Both the position numbers and the translations under genes were made by a program. From NCBI GenBank assembly GCA_012103325.1, contig WLWY01000015.1:1-64000 (forward strand): 64,000 nucleotides of DNA, written 5' to 3'. Positions 1 to 9,254 of the stretch are shown here, piece after piece (the first letter of the stretch is position 1; the number at the start of each line of letters is the position of its first letter). The notes below the pieces were generated by a model, which worked only from the letters and a program-made list of their open reading frames with translations, ran no database searches and was not told the DNA's origin. Origin of the DNA: Alphaproteobacteria bacterium. GTDB taxonomy: Bacteria; Pseudomonadota; Alphaproteobacteria; UBA8366; GCA-2717185.

Positions 1-59
1 AGGTGCTTGGGCGAGGGCTTCCGGGCGCCTCGGACCACTTCTGACTGCGGAGAATGGCG

Positions 60-1373
60 ATGCGTTATCCCACCAACGACCTCGAGAATTTCTGGCTCCC
101 GTTTACCGCCAACAAGGAATTCAAACGCGACCCGAGGCTCGTTGTCGAAGGTAAGGGACTCTATTACACGAGCCACGAAGGTCATGAGATCATTGATGCC
201 GTGTCGGGACTGTTCTGCTCGCCGGCAGGTCAAAGCCGGACCGAAATCGCCGATGCGGTCCATGAACAGATGCTCGAACTGTCCTACATTCCGTCATTCC
301 AGCATGGCCACCCGGCGGCGTTCGAACTGGCGCGGCAGGTTAGCCGCCTGACCCCCGGCACCCTCGATTACGTGTTTTTCGCCAACTCCGGCTCGGAGGC
401 TGTCGAAACGGCGCTTAAGATCGCGCTTCTTTATCACCGCGCACGCGGCGAGGGACAGCGCATGCGGCTCGTTGGCCGTGAACGGGGCTATCACGGCGTG
501 AATTTTGCCGGGTTTTCCGTTGGTGGCATGGTCCGCAATCGCGAGATGTACGGCCTTGGTGTGCCGGGCGTTGTGCATCTGCGGCATACCTGGCTGGAGG
601 AAAATCGGTTCAGCCGCGGTCAGCCAGAGAACGGTGCCGAACTGGCAAATGACCTGCAGCGGTTCTGTGATCTCCATGGCGGCGAAACGATCGCTGCTTG
701 CATTGTCGAACCGGTTGCGGGGTCGATCGGATGTTACGTCCCGCCGAAGGGCTATCTGGAGCGGTTGCGCGAAATCTGCGACGAACACGGCATCCTACTG
801 ATCTTTGACGAGGTCATCACCGGTTTTGGCCGCATGGGTACTGCCTTTGCCGGGCAGCGCTTCGGTGTCGAGCCAGACATTATGACGATGGCCAAGGCGC
901 TGACCAACGGTGCGATCCCGATGGGCGCGGTTGCTGCTAGCGACAAGGTCTACAAGGCCATTACCGAAGCATCGCCGGAAAAGGGCATCGAGTTCTATCA
1001 CGGCTATACCTACACGGCGCATCCGGCGGCCTGTGCGGCGGGTATCGCGGCCATCTCGCTCTATGAACGGGAGAATCTGTTCGACCGGGCGGCGGAGATG
1101 GAGGCGTTTTTCCTCGATCAGGTTTTTGCGCTGCAGGATATCAGCGTCGTCACCGACATCCGCGGAATCGGCATGCTTGCCGCGGTCGACATGGCGGCGC
1201 AGGATGGAACACCGGGTCTGCGCGGCACACAGGCGGTGAAGGATCTCTACGCCGCCGGCGTGTTCACCAAGGTAACCGGCGACTCGATTCTGATCGCGCC
1301 GCCCTTTGTGTCGGAACGCAAAGACATCGAGCGGATGATCGGAACCATTCGCGACGTTATAAGCAAGTACTAG
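60..1373 (+). CDS. omega-amino acid:pyruvate aminotransferase (class III)
   Basis: PLP-dependent fold-type I class III aminotransferase, probably moving the terminal amino group of beta-alanine or a similar omega-amino acid to pyruvate. About 437 residues, normal for the family. FDEVITGFGR carries the Asp that holds the pyridine nitrogen, and the PLP lysine is in TMAKALTNG (about residue 280). An earlier in-frame ATG lies at 54, but the GGAGA at 49-53 touches it and sits 6 bases from the ATG at 60, so 60 is preferred. Eleven bases downstream is a CoA-acylating semialdehyde dehydrogenase, the pairing of the bauA/bauC type that takes beta-alanine through malonate semialdehyde to acetyl-CoA. The substrate is inferred from this pairing; other omega-amines are possible. 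Confidence 0.85.
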   Translation: MRYPTNDLENFWLPFTANKEFKRDPRLVVEGKGLYYTSHEGHEIIDAVSGLFCSPAGQSRTEIADAVHEQMLELSYIPSFQHGHPAAFELARQVSRLTPGTLDYVFFANSGSEAVETALKIALLYHRARGEGQRMRLVGRERGYHGVNFAGFSVGGMVRNREMYGLGVPGVVHLRHTWLEENRFSRGQPENGAELANDLQRFCDLHGGETIAACIVEPVAGSIGCYVPPKGYLERLREICDEHGILLIFDEVITGFGRMGTAFAGQRFGVEPDIMTMAKALTNGAIPMGAVAASDKVYKAITEASPEKGIEFYHGYTYTAHPAACAAGIAAISLYERENLFDRAAEMEAFFLDQVFALQDISVVTDIRGIGMLAAVDMAAQDGTPGLRGTQAVKDLYAAGVFTKVTGDSILIAPPFVSERKDIERMIGTIRDVISKY

Positions 1374-1384
1374 GAAACGGAAAA

Positions 1385-2884
1385 ATGGCTGAGACGCTTT
1401 ATCATTTCATCAACGGCGAGCGTACCGCGGGAGACAGCGGCCGTTTCGGCGACGTTTTCAACCCGGCAACCGGTGAAGTCAGCGGTAATTTGCCATACGC
1501 ATCACCGGCCGATGTGGATCAGGCGGTACAGTCCGGGCTGGCGGCGCAGCCGGCCTGGGAAGCGACCGCATCTCCGCGCCGGGCGGCGGTGATATTCAAG
1601 TTCCGCGAACTGGTTATCCAGAACATGGATAAGATCGCCGAATTGGTGGGCCGTGAGCACGGCAAGACGATCGAGGACGCCAAAGGCTCGATCCAGCGCG
1701 GCATCGATGTGACAGAGTTCGCCTGCGGTATTCCGCATCTGCTGAAGGGCGAGCTGTCGACCAATGTAGGCGGCGGCATCGATACCTTTTCGATGCGTGA
1801 AGCTGTCGGTGTCGTCGGCGGAATCACGCCGTTCAACTTTCCGGTCATGATTCCCTGTTGGATGGGCGTCATGGCGATTGCCTGCGGCAATGCCTTTATC
1901 AACAAGCCATCCGAACGTGATCCTTCAGCGCCGCTATTCCTGGCCGAACTTTGGAAAGAGGCGGGCCTGCCGGACGGGATCTGGAATGTCGTCAACGGTG
2001 ACAAGGACGCCGTCAACGCTTTGATCCAGCATCCTGACGTGCCGGCGATTAGCTTCGTCGGCTCTACCCTGGTTGGCGAGCATGTTTATCAGTCTGGCAC
2101 AGCATTGAATAAACGTGTGCAGGCCTTCTGTGGCGCCAAGAACCACCTGATCGTGATGCCCGATGCGGATATGGATCAGACGGTCGATGCCCTGATGGGA
2201 TCGGGTTACGGATCTGCGGGCGAGCGCTGCATGGCGGTGTCGGTCGCAGTGCCGGTGGGCAAAGATACGGCGGACGAGCTTGTAAAACGGCTTGAGCCGC
2301 GCGTGCGAAGCCTGAAGATCGGTCCTTATAACGATCCGGCTGCGGACATGGGACCGTTGATTACAGCCGAAGCGAAAAAGCGGGTTGAAGGTTACATAGA
2401 TCAAGGTGTTGAAGCTGGTGCCGATCTCGTGGTGGACGGTCGTGGGACGGCCCTTCAGGGTTATGAAAACGGCAACTTTGTCGGCGGAACGTTATTCGAC
2501 CGGGTGACGACCGATATGTCGATCTACAAGGACGAAATATTCGGGCCGGTTCTATCGGTCGCCCGGGCAAATGATTTCGACGCGGCAGTCGAGATGGTCA
2601 ACGGCCATGAATATGCAAACGGTGTCGCGATCTTCACCCGCGATGGCGATGCCGCTCGTGCCTTCACCGACCAGGTCGATGTTGGCATGATCGGTGTCAA
2701 TGTGCCGATCCCGGTGCCGATGGCGTTCCACCATTTCGGCGGATCGAAACGTTCCAAGTTCGGCGACACGCAAATGCATGGCCCGCAATCGATCAACTTC
2801 TTCACCAAGATGAAGACGATCTCCGGCCGTTGGCCAAGCGGCATCCGCGAAGGCGCGCAGTTCACGATGCCGACAAATAGGTAG
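1385..2884 (+). CDS. mmsA: CoA-acylating (methyl)malonate-semialdehyde dehydrogenase
   Basis: NAD-dependent aldehyde dehydrogenase of the MmsA type, 499 residues, converting malonate or methylmalonate semialdehyde plus CoA to acetyl- or propionyl-CoA and CO2. Seen: the NFPVMIPCW segment, nucleotide-binding GGITPFNFP, FVGSTLVGEHVY, and the catalytic cysteine at about 282 in GSAGERCMAVSVAV, followed by IFGPVLSV. AGGAAACGG stands just before the ATG. It closes a two-gene operon with the class III aminotransferase, so its substrate is probably the semialdehyde that enzyme makes. It is not a good candidate for phosphonoacetaldehyde dehydrogenase (PhnY), because the motifs are those of the CoA-acylating branch. 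Confidence 0.88.
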   Translation: MAETLYHFINGERTAGDSGRFGDVFNPATGEVSGNLPYASPADVDQAVQSGLAAQPAWEATASPRRAAVIFKFRELVIQNMDKIAELVGREHGKTIEDAKGSIQRGIDVTEFACGIPHLLKGELSTNVGGGIDTFSMREAVGVVGGITPFNFPVMIPCWMGVMAIACGNAFINKPSERDPSAPLFLAELWKEAGLPDGIWNVVNGDKDAVNALIQHPDVPAISFVGSTLVGEHVYQSGTALNKRVQAFCGAKNHLIVMPDADMDQTVDALMGSGYGSAGERCMAVSVAVPVGKDTADELVKRLEPRVRSLKIGPYNDPAADMGPLITAEAKKRVEGYIDQGVEAGADLVVDGRGTALQGYENGNFVGGTLFDRVTTDMSIYKDEIFGPVLSVARANDFDAAVEMVNGHEYANGVAIFTRDGDAARAFTDQVDVGMIGVNVPIPVPMAFHHFGGSKRSKFGDTQMHGPQSINFFTKMKTISGRWPSGIREGAQFTMPTNR

Positions 2885-2979
2885 TTGCGGATTGAGTCGA
2901 TTAGGGGCAGTTCGCCGTCCGTTTCGACTAAAAACCCACCATCGAGCCGCGCAATCGTTGGGCGTTTAACTTCTCCAAC

Positions 2980-3094
2980 CCGTCACCCCGGACAAGCGGC
3001 GCAGCCGCGCAGATCCGGGGTCCATTTTAATGCCGGACGCGGTTGCACCTTGGATCCCGGATCTGCGGCGCAATGCGCCTTGTCCGGGATGACG
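2980..3094. repeat. long imperfect palindrome (intergenic inverted repeat)
   Basis: Left arm about 2980-3024 and right arm about 3050-3094 are near-complementary. Each contains CCCGGACAAG followed by a G/C-rich stretch and AGATCCGGG. Transcribed, it would fold into a long hairpin. It lies between two 3-prime ends (mmsA and the minus-strand small gene). This sequence type is common as a scattered intergenic element in alphaproteobacterial genomes; only this copy was noticed here. Confidence 0.8.
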
Positions 3095-3150
3095 GCCTTT
3101 GTTGAAAAAAATACGCGTCACGTGTGGTCATTCTGTTTTGTGAAAAATTT

Positions 3151-3321
3151 TTAGAAACGTCTAAGCCCGTCATTGTACATACCCCGACGGTCTGCACGTT
3201 CGTTGTGCTCGTCTATGGCTGATTTGTTTTCCTGCAGCCAAGTTTTGGCGCGGGCGTTTCTTGTCTTTGCCTTTCGCCCCATCTTTGCGGTTTGATCGTC
3301 AGGTTTGTCGGAGTCCGTCAT
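3151..3321 (-). CDS. small protein with CcdA-antitoxin-like C-terminal tail
   Basis: A 56-residue charged protein. The last half (AKTWLQENKSAIDEHNER then GLRRF) resembles the C-terminal toxin-binding segment of CcdA-family antitoxins, which typically reads WLEENR.AIE.YN and ends in DG.RRF. The N-terminal ribbon-helix-helix DNA-binding part of a normal CcdA (about 70-80 residues) is replaced by a short basic stretch. The ATG at 3321 has GAGG six bases upstream and begins 7 bases after the stop of the FAD/GcvT oxidoreductase, so it is probably co-transcribed with it. No CcdB-like toxin is next to it. Function unknown; the family link is by motif memory only. Confidence 0.6.
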   Translation of the reverse strand: MTDSDKPDDQTAKMGRKAKTRNARAKTWLQENKSAIDEHNERADRRGMYNDGLRRF

Positions 3322-3328
3322 TTGAGCC

Positions 3329-5773
3329 TCACGCCTTGATCCGTTCGTTCGTTGGGTCATAGAACGGGCGCAGGCTCGCCGTCGCGGGAATGCGTTCGCC
3401 GGCGACATCGATCTCGAAGGTTCCGGCGGAAAGATAGTCGGCGTTCACGCTGTCTTCGTGGTGCACGTAGCCCATGCCGACTGAAGCGCCCAGCGTGTGG
3501 CCGTAAGCCGCCGAGGAGATGGCGCCGACCCGCTCACCGTCACGGTAGATGGGTTCGTCGTGATACATCAGCGGTTTCGGGTCCTCGAGCTTGAATAGCA
3601 CGAGACGTTTCGGTGTCGGTTTGCCGCGCTGTGCTTCCACGGCGGCGCGGCCGATGAAGTCGACATTCTTGTTCCAGCCAACGGCGAAGCCGAGCCCCGC
3701 TTCTACCGGCGTATCGACGCCGGTGATGTCGTGACCCCAGTGGCGGTAGCCCTTTTCTGCGCGTAGTGAATCCATCGCATGATAGCCCGCCGGGCGCAGG
3801 CCGAAATCCTGTCCGGCTTCCGTTAAAGCCTCGTAGACATGCGCGGTAAACTCGGTCGGTACATAGAGTTCCCAACCTAGCTCACCGACATAGGTAATGC
3901 GCTGCGCCCGCACCCGGGCATAGCCGATTTCGATCTCCTGGCTCGCCAGGAACGGGAAGGCCTCGTTGGACATGTTCTTGTTGCCGAGCGCCGTCAGTAG
4001 ATCGCGGGATTTTGGCCCCATTAGGCCGAGCATCGACATGCCGGATGTAATGTTGGTAACCGTCACGAACCGGTCATCGATATGCCGCGTCAACCAGGCA
4101 AAATCATGTGTCGCTGCTGCGGCGGCGGTAACCACGATATACTGATCTTCCGCCAGCCGCGTGACGGTTAGGTCCGCCTCGATGCCGCCGCGTTCGTTGA
4201 GCCACTGCGTATAGACCGCGCGGCCCGGCACAACGGCGACGTCGCCGGCGCAGACTTCCTGCAGCACGGCTTCCGCATCGCGGCCTTGCACTAGGAACTT
4301 GGCGAACGACGTCTGATCGAACAGGGTGACGGCTTCACGGGTTGCCTGATGCTCGGCGGCGGAGTGCTCGAACCAGTTCTGCCTGCCCCAGGCATATTCG
4401 TATTCGGGCGTCGTTCCGTTCGGCGCGAACCAGTTTGGCCGTTCCCATCCAAACAGCGTCCCAAAGCACGCGCCTTCCGCGGCAAGCTTTTCGTGTATCG
4501 GAGATCGCCGGGCACCACGCGCCGTGTCCGGCTGTCGGAAGGGCCAGTGCATAGCATAGAGCAGACCAACCGATTCGGTCGTTCGATCGTGAAGATATTT
4601 TCGATTGATCTGGAAATCGTGAAACCGCGCAATATCGATGTCGTTCAGGTCCATCGTCGGTGCGCCATCAACGATCCACTCCGCCAGCGCCATGCCGGCG
4701 CCGCCCGCCGACTGAATGCCGACGGAGTTGAAGCCGGAGGCGACGAACAGCCGGTCGACGGTCGGCGCTTCACCGAGAATATAACGGTTGTCGGGCGTGA
4801 AGCTCTCCGGCCCGACGAGCAGTTGTCGCACTTCTGCGTTTTCCAGGATTGGAATTCGATGCAGACCGTTCTGAAGAAAGATGTCGAACTGGTCCCAGTC
4901 CTCGTCGAAAAGCTGAAACTCGAAACCGTCCGGAATGCCGTCACCGCCCCAAGGCTTCGCCGTCGGCTCGAATCCGCCGACCAGCAGCCCGCCGACTTCT
5001 TCCTTGATATAGATATAGCCGTCCATATCACGGACTACCGGCTGGCCGCGGATAACCCCTTCGAGCGGTCGGGTTACCATGTACATATGCTCCGCCGCAT
5101 GCAGCGGGACGGTAACGCCAAGCGGCCGTGCCATGTCCCGCGTCCACATGCCGCCGCACAAAACGACGGTGTCGGCGGCGATTTCACCCTGATCCGTGAC
5201 GACGCCCGTTGCCCTGCCGTTGCCGGTCAGGATATTCGTGACCTTGACGCCTTCGGCGATAGTCGCGCCGCCGGCGCGCGCGCCTTTTGCCAGGGCTTGG
5301 GCCGTGTCGGTGGGGTTGGTCGTGCCGTCGCCGGGCATCCAATAGGCGGCGGTAAGATCGTCGGTGCGCAGCATCGGCGCCCGTTCCGTTACTTCATCAA
5401 ATGAAATTCTCTCGATCTCGACATCGAAAGCAGCGGCCATCGCGGCCTGCCGTTTCAGTTCTTCCTCGCGTTCCGGCGTGCGCGCCAGCGAGATGCTTCC
5501 GGTCTGGCGGTAGCCGGTCGCCTGACCCGTCTCCGCTTCCAGCCTTTCGTAAAGATCCTTGGTGTATTTGGCTAAATTCGTCTGGCTATGGGTGGCGCGG
5601 AGCTGGGCCACCAGCCCTGCTGCATGCCACGTTGTGCCGCAGGAAATCTGGCCCTGTTCCAGCAAGACGACATCCGACCAGCCGAGCTTCGTCAGATGAT
5701 AGGCGATACTGCATCCGGCGATCCCGCCACCGACGATGACTGCGCGTGTTTGCTTGGGCAGAGATTTGGCCAT
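3329..5773 (-). CDS. FAD-dependent oxidoreductase with GcvT domain (dimethylglycine/sarcosine dehydrogenase-like)
   Basis: An 814-residue two-domain flavoenzyme. Residues about 10-400 form a DAO-type FAD domain with dinucleotide motif GGGIAGCSIAYHL and GTTWHAAG, whose His (about 50) matches the covalent flavin site of dimethylglycine dehydrogenase. Residues about 430-814 are an aminomethyltransferase (GcvT) domain with LMGPKSRDLL and YVGELGWELYVP, which would pass the removed methyl to tetrahydrofolate. The likely reaction is oxidative N-demethylation of a methylated glycine or another N-methyl amine. It is divergent from phnW-phnA with a 126-base gap, so an N-methylated aminophosphonate substrate is conceivable; that is inference. 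Length and domains are normal for the family. Confidence 0.85.
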   Translation of the reverse strand: MAKSLPKQTRAVIVGGGIAGCSIAYHLTKLGWSDVVLLEQGQISCGTTWHAAGLVAQLRATHSQTNLAKYTKDLYERLEAETGQATGYRQTGSISLARTPEREEELKRQAAMAAAFDVEIERISFDEVTERAPMLRTDDLTAAYWMPGDGTTNPTDTAQALAKGARAGGATIAEGVKVTNILTGNGRATGVVTDQGEIAADTVVLCGGMWTRDMARPLGVTVPLHAAEHMYMVTRPLEGVIRGQPVVRDMDGYIYIKEEVGGLLVGGFEPTAKPWGGDGIPDGFEFQLFDEDWDQFDIFLQNGLHRIPILENAEVRQLLVGPESFTPDNRYILGEAPTVDRLFVASGFNSVGIQSAGGAGMALAEWIVDGAPTMDLNDIDIARFHDFQINRKYLHDRTTESVGLLYAMHWPFRQPDTARGARRSPIHEKLAAEGACFGTLFGWERPNWFAPNGTTPEYEYAWGRQNWFEHSAAEHQATREAVTLFDQTSFAKFLVQGRDAEAVLQEVCAGDVAVVPGRAVYTQWLNERGGIEADLTVTRLAEDQYIVVTAAAAATHDFAWLTRHIDDRFVTVTNITSGMSMLGLMGPKSRDLLTALGNKNMSNEAFPFLASQEIEIGYARVRAQRITYVGELGWELYVPTEFTAHVYEALTEAGQDFGLRPAGYHAMDSLRAEKGYRHWGHDITGVDTPVEAGLGFAVGWNKNVDFIGRAAVEAQRGKPTPKRLVLFKLEDPKPLMYHDEPIYRDGERVGAISSAAYGHTLGASVGMGYVHHEDSVNADYLSAGTFEIDVAGERIPATASLRPFYDPTNERIKA

Positions 5774-5899
5774 GAGCCCGGATTCCCATTCTAGAATAAG
5801 TCGAAATCTTTATAGCGGTTGCTCTAGCAGACGGCGATAGCGGGTTGGAAGCGCCAACTGCCTAGTTTAGGTTCTTGGGATTCTAATGGAGCGCGTGAA

Positions 5900-7030
5900 A
5901 TGACTGCAGATACGGGCGAGCCCTTCCTTCTGACGCCAGGTCCCCTGACAACGTCGCGAGAAACGAAACAGGCGATGCTGCGCGATTGGGGCTCGCGCGA
6001 TGCCGCTTTTATCCAAATCAATCGGGAAGTGCGCGACCGGCTCGTCGCACTCGCGCGGGGTGGCGATGCGTTTACCTGTGTGCCCGTGCAGGGCAGCGGT
6101 ACCTTCGCAGTCGAGGCGATGATTGCGACCTTCTTGCCGCGCGACGGTAAGCTGCTGATCCTGATCAACGGTGCGTATGGCCATCGCATCGCGAAGATTT
6201 GCGACTATCTGGCGCGCGACTACGTCACGTATGAAACCGCCGAGGATACGCCGCCGGATCCCACCAAGGTTGATGCTCAGCTTCGCGACGATAAGAGCAT
6301 CACTCATGTGGTGATTATTCATTGCGAAACGACGTCGGGTATCCTCAACCCGGTCGCCGACATTGCCACCGTTGTGGCGCAGCATGGCCGCCGATTTCTG
6401 GTGGACTCCATGAGCGCCTTCGGGGCGCTGGAAATTGACGTCGCGGCACTGCCGTGCGATGCGCTTTGCGCGTCGTCGAACAAGTGCATTGAAGGCGCGC
6501 CGGGGATGGGGTTCGTGATCTGTCGTAAGGACAGTTTGGCCGCGGCAAAGGGCAATGCCCACTCGCTCAGCCTCGATCTGGAGGATCAGTGGAGCGCGAT
6601 GGAAAAGAACGCGCAGTGGCGTTTTACGCCGCCGACTCACGTCGTAGCGGCTTTCCATCAAGCGCTAGCGGAACATGCAGCGGAAGGGGGCGTCGCGGGG
6701 CGCGGAGGACGGTACCGTCGAAATTGCGAAATCCTCGTTTCAGGGATGGAGGAACTTGGTTTCAAGCCACTCCTGCCGGCATCGTTGCAGGCGCCAATCA
6801 TCGTCACCTTTCACATGCCTGCCGATCCCGGTTTCGACTTTCAGGTGTTCTACGATCGCCTGGCCGAACAGGGATATGTGATCTATCCGGGGAAGTTGAC
6901 GGTCGCCGACAGTTTCCGGATCGGCTGCATCGGCAGATTGGACGAAACGGTAATGCGTGGCGCGCTCGATGCAATTCGGGATACGTTGGCCGAGATGAAC
7001 GTAAGCGATAGGGGCCCGGTGGCGGCCTGA
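5900..7030 (+). CDS. phnW: 2-aminoethylphosphonate:pyruvate aminotransferase
   Basis: Class V PLP aminotransferase of 376 residues that moves the amino group of 2-aminoethylphosphonate to pyruvate, giving phosphonoacetaldehyde and alanine. The start LLTPGPLTTS, the segment LRDWGSRDAAF, VQGSGTFAVEA, and SSNKCIEGAPG with the PLP lysine at about 195 are characteristic of PhnW. It is 17 bases upstream of phnA, an arrangement of the phosphonoacetate branch. That branch also needs an aldehyde dehydrogenase (PhnY), and none is adjacent. Confidence 0.92.
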   Translation: MTADTGEPFLLTPGPLTTSRETKQAMLRDWGSRDAAFIQINREVRDRLVALARGGDAFTCVPVQGSGTFAVEAMIATFLPRDGKLLILINGAYGHRIAKICDYLARDYVTYETAEDTPPDPTKVDAQLRDDKSITHVVIIHCETTSGILNPVADIATVVAQHGRRFLVDSMSAFGALEIDVAALPCDALCASSNKCIEGAPGMGFVICRKDSLAAAKGNAHSLSLDLEDQWSAMEKNAQWRFTPPTHVVAAFHQALAEHAAEGGVAGRGGRYRRNCEILVSGMEELGFKPLLPASLQAPIIVTFHMPADPGFDFQVFYDRLAEQGYVIYPGKLTVADSFRIGCIGRLDETVMRGALDAIRDTLAEMNVSDRGPVAA

Positions 7031-7047
7031 GTAGAGGGGTAACGGAT

Positions 7048-8307
7048 ATGACTGGAACACCGATCACCGTAAACGGTAAGCAGTATGCGTGGCCGCAGTC
7101 GCCGGTCGTTGTCGTCTGCGTCGATGGCTCCGAGCCGGCCTACATGGATGAGGCGATCGCGGCGGGTCGTATGCCCTGGCTCGAAGGCGTGCGGCAAACG
7201 GGAACGAACCGTATTGGCAAGTGCGTCGTCCCGAGTTTTACGAACCCCAACAATATTTCGATTGTGACCGGCACTCCGCCGGCGGTGCACGGCATCTCGG
7301 GAAACTTCTTCTATGACCCGGCGACGGGCGAAGAGGTGATGATGAACGACCCGAAATTCATGCGCTGCGGTACGTTGCTGGCCGCATTCGCGGACGCCGG
7401 TGCGAAGGTCGCAGTGGTGACGGCGAAGGACAAACTGCGGCGACAGCTAGGCCACCAACTCACGGGTGTCTGTTTCTCGTCCGAGAAAGCCGACGAAGTG
7501 ACGATGGCGGAGAACGGCATCGAGGGTGTCGTCGATATGGTCGGCATGCCCGTCCCCTCTGTCTATAGCGCCGAACTGTCCGAATTCATCTTCGCCGCCG
7601 GCGTCAAGATCATGGAGCGGGATCGGCCTGATATCATGTATCTGTCGACGACCGATTACGTACAGCACAAGCATGCGCCAGGCACCGCCGAGGCAAACGA
7701 TTTCTACGCCATGATGGACGGCTACTGGGCGCAGCTCGATGCGTTGGGCTGCACGGTGGCACTGACGGCGGACCATGGCATGAACGCAAAGCACGATCCG
7801 GCAACCGGCGCGGTCAATGTGATCTATCTCCAAGACCTGATGGACGAGTGGCTAGGTGTGGGTAAGGCCAGGGTGATCCTGCCGATTACCGACCCCTATG
7901 TCGTGCATCACGGAGCGCTCGGCTCCTACGCGACGATCTATCTCGACGACGCGGCGTCGCGCGCGACGGTAACGGAAAAGCTGGCCGCGATGGACGGCGT
8001 CCTGGAAGTGATGAGCAACGAAGTTGCCTGCGCACGCTTCGAACTACCCTCGGAAAGGGTCGGCGATCTCGTCGTGACCGGCGAAAAGCACATGACGCTG
8101 GGCAGCAGCGCGGACAAGCACGACCTGTCTGGCCTGACCGAGCCGCTACGCAGTCATGGCGGGCCGACCGAGCAGGCGGTGCCACTGATCGTCAATCGCG
8201 CGACGCCGTCTTTGGCCGCAGACGCGCCGCTGCGCAACTTCAGTGTCTTTGATGTCGCGCTAAATTATGCCCAGGCATCGGCAGAACAACGCGGCGCAGC
8301 GGAGTAA
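7048..8307 (+). CDS. phnA: phosphonoacetate hydrolase
   Basis: Alkaline phosphatase superfamily zinc enzyme of 419 residues that cleaves the C-P bond of phosphonoacetate to acetate and phosphate. Metal and nucleophile positions seen: Asp in VVCVDGSEP (about 26), the nucleophile Thr in PSFTNPNN (about 65), TDYVQHKHAPG, LTADHGMN, and the late LRSHGGPTEQ. Co-transcribed with phnW. Its 3-prime end lies 4 bases from the 3-prime end of the convergent amidohydrolase. Cytoplasmic, with no signal peptide. Confidence 0.92.
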   Translation: MTGTPITVNGKQYAWPQSPVVVVCVDGSEPAYMDEAIAAGRMPWLEGVRQTGTNRIGKCVVPSFTNPNNISIVTGTPPAVHGISGNFFYDPATGEEVMMNDPKFMRCGTLLAAFADAGAKVAVVTAKDKLRRQLGHQLTGVCFSSEKADEVTMAENGIEGVVDMVGMPVPSVYSAELSEFIFAAGVKIMERDRPDIMYLSTTDYVQHKHAPGTAEANDFYAMMDGYWAQLDALGCTVALTADHGMNAKHDPATGAVNVIYLQDLMDEWLGVGKARVILPITDPYVVHHGALGSYATIYLDDAASRATVTEKLAAMDGVLEVMSNEVACARFELPSERVGDLVVTGEKHMTLGSSADKHDLSGLTEPLRSHGGPTEQAVPLIVNRATPSLAADAPLRNFSVFDVALNYAQASAEQRGAAE

Positions 8308-8311
8308 CGAC

Positions 8312-9193
8312 TTACCGGCCGATCAGATCGAGTATGTTGTCCTGCGCAACGCGCTGGCGGGTGGCTGGAGAAAGCTGCCGAAGCAGCCGTTGCACGCTTT
8401 CGATTTTCCTGCTGTCGGATTGGCGGCTCCGTTGCGACGCATCGGTGCCGACGATAAACCGCGTTGGATTGTCTTCGATCAAGGCGAGCCAGCGCGGCCA
8501 CACATCGTTGTCGTTGCGAAAAATCGTGTAATCCGGAGACCGTGGATGGTTGCGCCATGTCCTTGCGCTAAGCTCATAGGTCAGGTTGGCGTGCTGGGCG
8601 ATCATGCGTTTGGCGATAAAATACGGCGTGTATCCACCATGCGCCCAGATGACTTTCACGTTGGGGAACTTTTCGAGCAGTTTGGAGAATTCGCGCAGTC
8701 GCGTGATCTCGCAGTGGATATTGATGGGTACACCATGGCGATCCGCCAATCTCATAATCCCTGTCATCATCGCACCAAGCGGATCGAAATCGGCCTCAGG
8801 AAAGCCGCGCGACGGAAAATGCGCAACCGAGATTTCGCCGATACCCTTGGCATGCCCGCTGCTCAGCAAGGCATCGAGCTCCGCCAACAACGCGGTGTCG
8901 TCGGACTTCCAATAGGGCCGATAACGCCGTCGCTCCGGTGAAATCGAAACAAACGGTATCAGGCTCCCGGGATGCGCCTTCGCAGATTCAATCAGAGACA
9001 GATTGTTACTGGACCGTCCCCAAAAGACGATTGCCTTGGGAAGGTGATGGGTTTCCATGAGGCCGAGATAGGTTTCGGACTGATTGAGATGAACATGGGC
9101 ATCGACGAAGGAAAGGTCGGTCTCCTTGCCAGCATCCGCCAAGACGGCGGTATTGAGCAGTGAAACAATTATACAAAGGCCAAACCGCTTCAT
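8312..9193 (-). CDS. secreted amidohydrolase-2 family protein
   Basis: TIM-barrel metal-dependent hydrolase of 293 residues. The N-terminus (KR, then FGLCIIVSLLNTAVLADA) is a signal peptide, so the protein should act outside the cytoplasm, which is unusual for this family. Metal motif DAHVHLN follows directly; NIHCE, IWAHGGYTP and FIVGTDAS supply the later His and Asp ligands. It is convergent with phnA and divergent from phnD, and the possible Pho box at 9236 lies in its upstream region. Substrate unknown; a periplasmic lactone, amide or phosphoester is possible. Confidence 0.72.
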   Translation of the reverse strand: MKRFGLCIIVSLLNTAVLADAGKETDLSFVDAHVHLNQSETYLGLMETHHLPKAIVFWGRSSNNLSLIESAKAHPGSLIPFVSISPERRRYRPYWKSDDTALLAELDALLSSGHAKGIGEISVAHFPSRGFPEADFDPLGAMMTGIMRLADRHGVPINIHCEITRLREFSKLLEKFPNVKVIWAHGGYTPYFIAKRMIAQHANLTYELSARTWRNHPRSPDYTIFRNDNDVWPRWLALIEDNPTRFIVGTDASQRSRQSDSRKIESVQRLLRQLSPATRQRVAQDNILDLIGR

Positions 9194-9235
9194 CTTCTCC
9201 CACTTCTCAGCAGCAATTTAACGTTGCGTCATTGG

Positions 9236-9254
9236 TGTCACGATACCGTCATCC
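9236..9254 (+). promoter_or_regulatory. possible PhoB box
   Basis: GTGTCACGATACCGTCATC contains two TGTCA-like units spaced 11 bases apart, the layout of a PhoB box, in the 204-base gap between the divergent amidohydrolase and phnD. It is a weak match (the second unit is CGTCAT) judged by eye. The position, 144 bases before phnD, is plausible for control of phosphonate uptake by phosphate limitation. Confidence 0.3.

Noticed and set aside
1385..2884. Assignment of the dehydrogenase as PhnY (phosphonoacetaldehyde dehydrogenase)
   Set aside because: The sequence follows the CoA-acylating MmsA branch and is paired with an omega-aminotransferase on its own operon, away from phnWA.
4349..5404. 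351-codon plus-strand frame inside the FAD/GcvT gene
   Set aside because: Opposite strand of a strong two-domain enzyme; translation has no recognisable motif.
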